Positions 62,637 to 64,000 of a stretch of DNA of 64,000 bases are shown here, one piece after another; position 1 is the stretch's first letter; the number at the start of each line of letters is the position of its first letter. A program made the translations under genes and the position numbers. Source of the DNA: CAWDMC01 sp963803295 (GTDB lineage: Bacteria > Acidobacteriota > Terriglobia > UBA7540); assembly GCA_963803295.1 (NCBI GenBank), contig CAWDMC010000025.1, positions 248,001 to 312,000 on the forward strand. The letters run 5' to 3'. The notes under the pieces are model-generated. The model saw only the letters and a list, made by a program, of their open reading frames with translations, did not search any database and was not told the origin of the DNA.

Positions 62637-63857
62637 TTACGGTTTCTCTATCCCTACGTTCCCGCCCCGCAATTTCTCCCACGCATCCAATTCGGCTTGG
62701 CCTTTGGACTTTTCACCGATCCGCTGATAAACCTGAGCAAGGCGATAATGAGGTGCCGCAAAGTCAGGACGCAACCGGATCGCCTCCCGATATTCACGGA
62801 TTGCCTCCGTGTCGCGACGCTGTTCGGCGGCAAGGTTTCCAAGCTCAAAATGAGGCTCTGCCAGGCCGGGATCTAGCGATACAGCCTTGGCCAACTCCTC
62901 TCGCGCAAGATCAGGCTTCTGGGCCTCGGGTGGAGCTTTCAACAAGGCGGCCCCGAAGTAGTAGTGGGCTCTGGCGTTCCCGGGGTCGGTGAATGCGAAA
63001 ATTCCAAGCCGGGCCACGATCTTCACCCGCTGTTCCGGTGGCAGCGTCGCGGCGCTTATCGACGCCTTAGCCAGGAACATACACGCCTGGGCTTCCGCAG
63101 GACCGATCTCAGTGGCGGCGAGCCAAGCCCGTACGGCATCCTCGTAGCGTCCATGCCCGTAAAGCGCTGTTCCCAGCCCTAGTTGGAGCTTCCCCGACTG
63201 GGGATAGCGCTCGACTCCGCGCTCAAATACTCTGGCCGCCGTCTCGAAATTCTGCCGGAGTACTAACGCCGATCCGTAGCTATCGATTTGCTCCGGGGAG
63301 GCGCTGGCAAGATCGACGCTTTCGATGTCCTCGTGAGCCGAACGGCCCCTGGCGTAATCGCGGATCAGCTCAGAACGCGTGAGGGAGACTGAGTCGCTGT
63401 ACCCCCCACCAGCCGAGGGATCGTCGAGGGCACCCGCCTTCAGTTGCGTGTTGTCGGAAAAGGCGGGGGCACTCCTTAGGGATCCGGCCGGCGGAGCTGC
63501 CGACCCGGAATGCTCGCCCCTCTTAAGCTGAAGAATTATTCCCGACGTCAGGTCCTCGACCTTGAGGTGCGGCCGCACCAGCCTCTTGAAGCCGGAGGAT
63601 CTCACCTCGATAGTGCAATCGCGGACGGTTAAATCGATTTTAAAGCGGAAAAAGCCATCGGTCCCCGTAACCCCGGAAGCCACAAGTCGCTCATGCTCAT
63701 CGCTTAGCTCAACTACTGCCCCGGGAATGGCGGATCCAGTGCGGTCTTGGACTGTACCCCGAATCTCGATAGCCGTCCCCCCGGTCCGTGGCCACCCGGT
63801 GATGGGCAGAAACGCTGTAGCCAGCGCAAGGATCGGAACGAGTCGATATCGGGTCAT
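62637..63857 (-). CDS. Secreted TPR protein with regulatory-like beta domain
   Basis: Encodes 406 residues from ATG at 63857, chosen because it opens a signal peptide (YRLVPILALATAFLPITGWP). Residues 30-115 form a carboxypeptidase-regulatory-like beta domain (EIRGTVQDRTGSAIPGAVVELSD is its typical start), and from about 165 to the end there are five to six TPRs (LQLGLGTALYGHGRYEDAV, EPHFELGNLAAEQRRDTEAI, APHYRLAQVYQRIGEKSK). The combination of a beta domain and TPRs is frequent in acidobacteria. It is probably periplasmic. Function unknown. Confidence 0.82.
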   Translation of the reverse strand: MTRYRLVPILALATAFLPITGWPRTGGTAIEIRGTVQDRTGSAIPGAVVELSDEHERLVASGVTGTDGFFRFKIDLTVRDCTIEVRSSGFKRLVRPHLKVEDLTSGIILQLKRGEHSGSAAPPAGSLRSAPAFSDNTQLKAGALDDPSAGGGYSDSVSLTRSELIRDYARGRSAHEDIESVDLASASPEQIDSYGSALVLRQNFETAARVFERGVERYPQSGKLQLGLGTALYGHGRYEDAVRAWLAATEIGPAEAQACMFLAKASISAATLPPEQRVKIVARLGIFAFTDPGNARAHYYFGAALLKAPPEAQKPDLAREELAKAVSLDPGLAEPHFELGNLAAEQRRDTEAIREYREAIRLRPDFAAPHYRLAQVYQRIGEKSKGQAELDAWEKLRGGNVGIEKP

Positions 63858-64000
63858 CGGACTCCTATTCTGACACGAATTCGGAGCACCGAGGCGGCAT
63901 GACTTGCCCGAAGCAGGCCTATTCGGACCGCCATCAGGACTCATGCCCGGATCTCTAGATGTGATTGTCGTCACTGCAATCTCCCTGGCGGTTTGCGATG

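Overview
The window looks like chromosomal DNA from a member of the Acidobacteriota. The strongest signs are a roughly 1,200-residue TonB-dependent receptor of the Oar/carboxypeptidase-regulatory-like type, further fragments of the same receptor family, many TPR proteins, two GH172 (DUF2961) glycosidases, an energy-transducing cluster with three ExbD paralogues, and short GTAG...CTAC palindromic repeats between genes. Phylum assignment is an inference from gene content; there is no rRNA gene to confirm it.

Region 1 (1-8200) is accessory DNA. Two adjacent minus-strand genes encode a very large unrecognised protein with fibronectin-III-like modules (1588-5490) and a phospholipase-D-like protein that runs off the left edge (1-1585). 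They are followed by a gene graveyard: a frameshifted Spy/CpxP-like gene, the C-terminal end of a YhcG (DUF1016) nuclease, a tRNA-Leu-like relic flanked by short repeats, an outer-membrane receptor fragment and a CHAT/TPR-type fragment. One intact ssb gene lies among them.

Region 2 (8217-23953) reads as a carbohydrate-use locus. It contains two GH172-family proteins (one fused to HEAT repeats), a Tat-exported six-hairpin glycosidase-like protein, a TonB-dependent receptor, a TPR protein and a GH28 polygalacturonase-like enzyme. There is no SusD-like gene.

Region 3 (24184-47140) is core and housekeeping DNA. It includes an MFS exporter, an MqnD-like menaquinone gene and groES-groEL with a clear sigma70 promoter flanked by two CIRCE operators. 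Next come mobA-tauE, an MlaF-like ATPase, a 16S/23S pseudouridine synthase, lutA-lutB (lactate oxidation), a beta-propeller protein, an FAH-family hydrolase, rocA, a secreted zincin, a LytS/LytTR two-component pair with an orphan ybdD, glpD-ugpQ-acyP and a PilZ protein.

Region 4 (47452-57225) is a long plus-strand series: Yip1 protein, tgt (carrying a repeat-derived in-frame insertion), yajC, secD, secF, tonB, exbB, three exbD genes and a TPR lipoprotein, closed by a strong terminator. It joins protein export (SecDF-YajC) with outer-membrane energisation (Ton), which fits a cell relying on large TonB receptors.

Region 5 (57286-64000) holds an orphan sugar-binding lipoprotein, a bifunctional (p)ppGpp synthetase/hydrolase, an ECF sigma factor with its zinc-finger anti-sigma factor, a HAD hydrolase and a secreted TPR protein.
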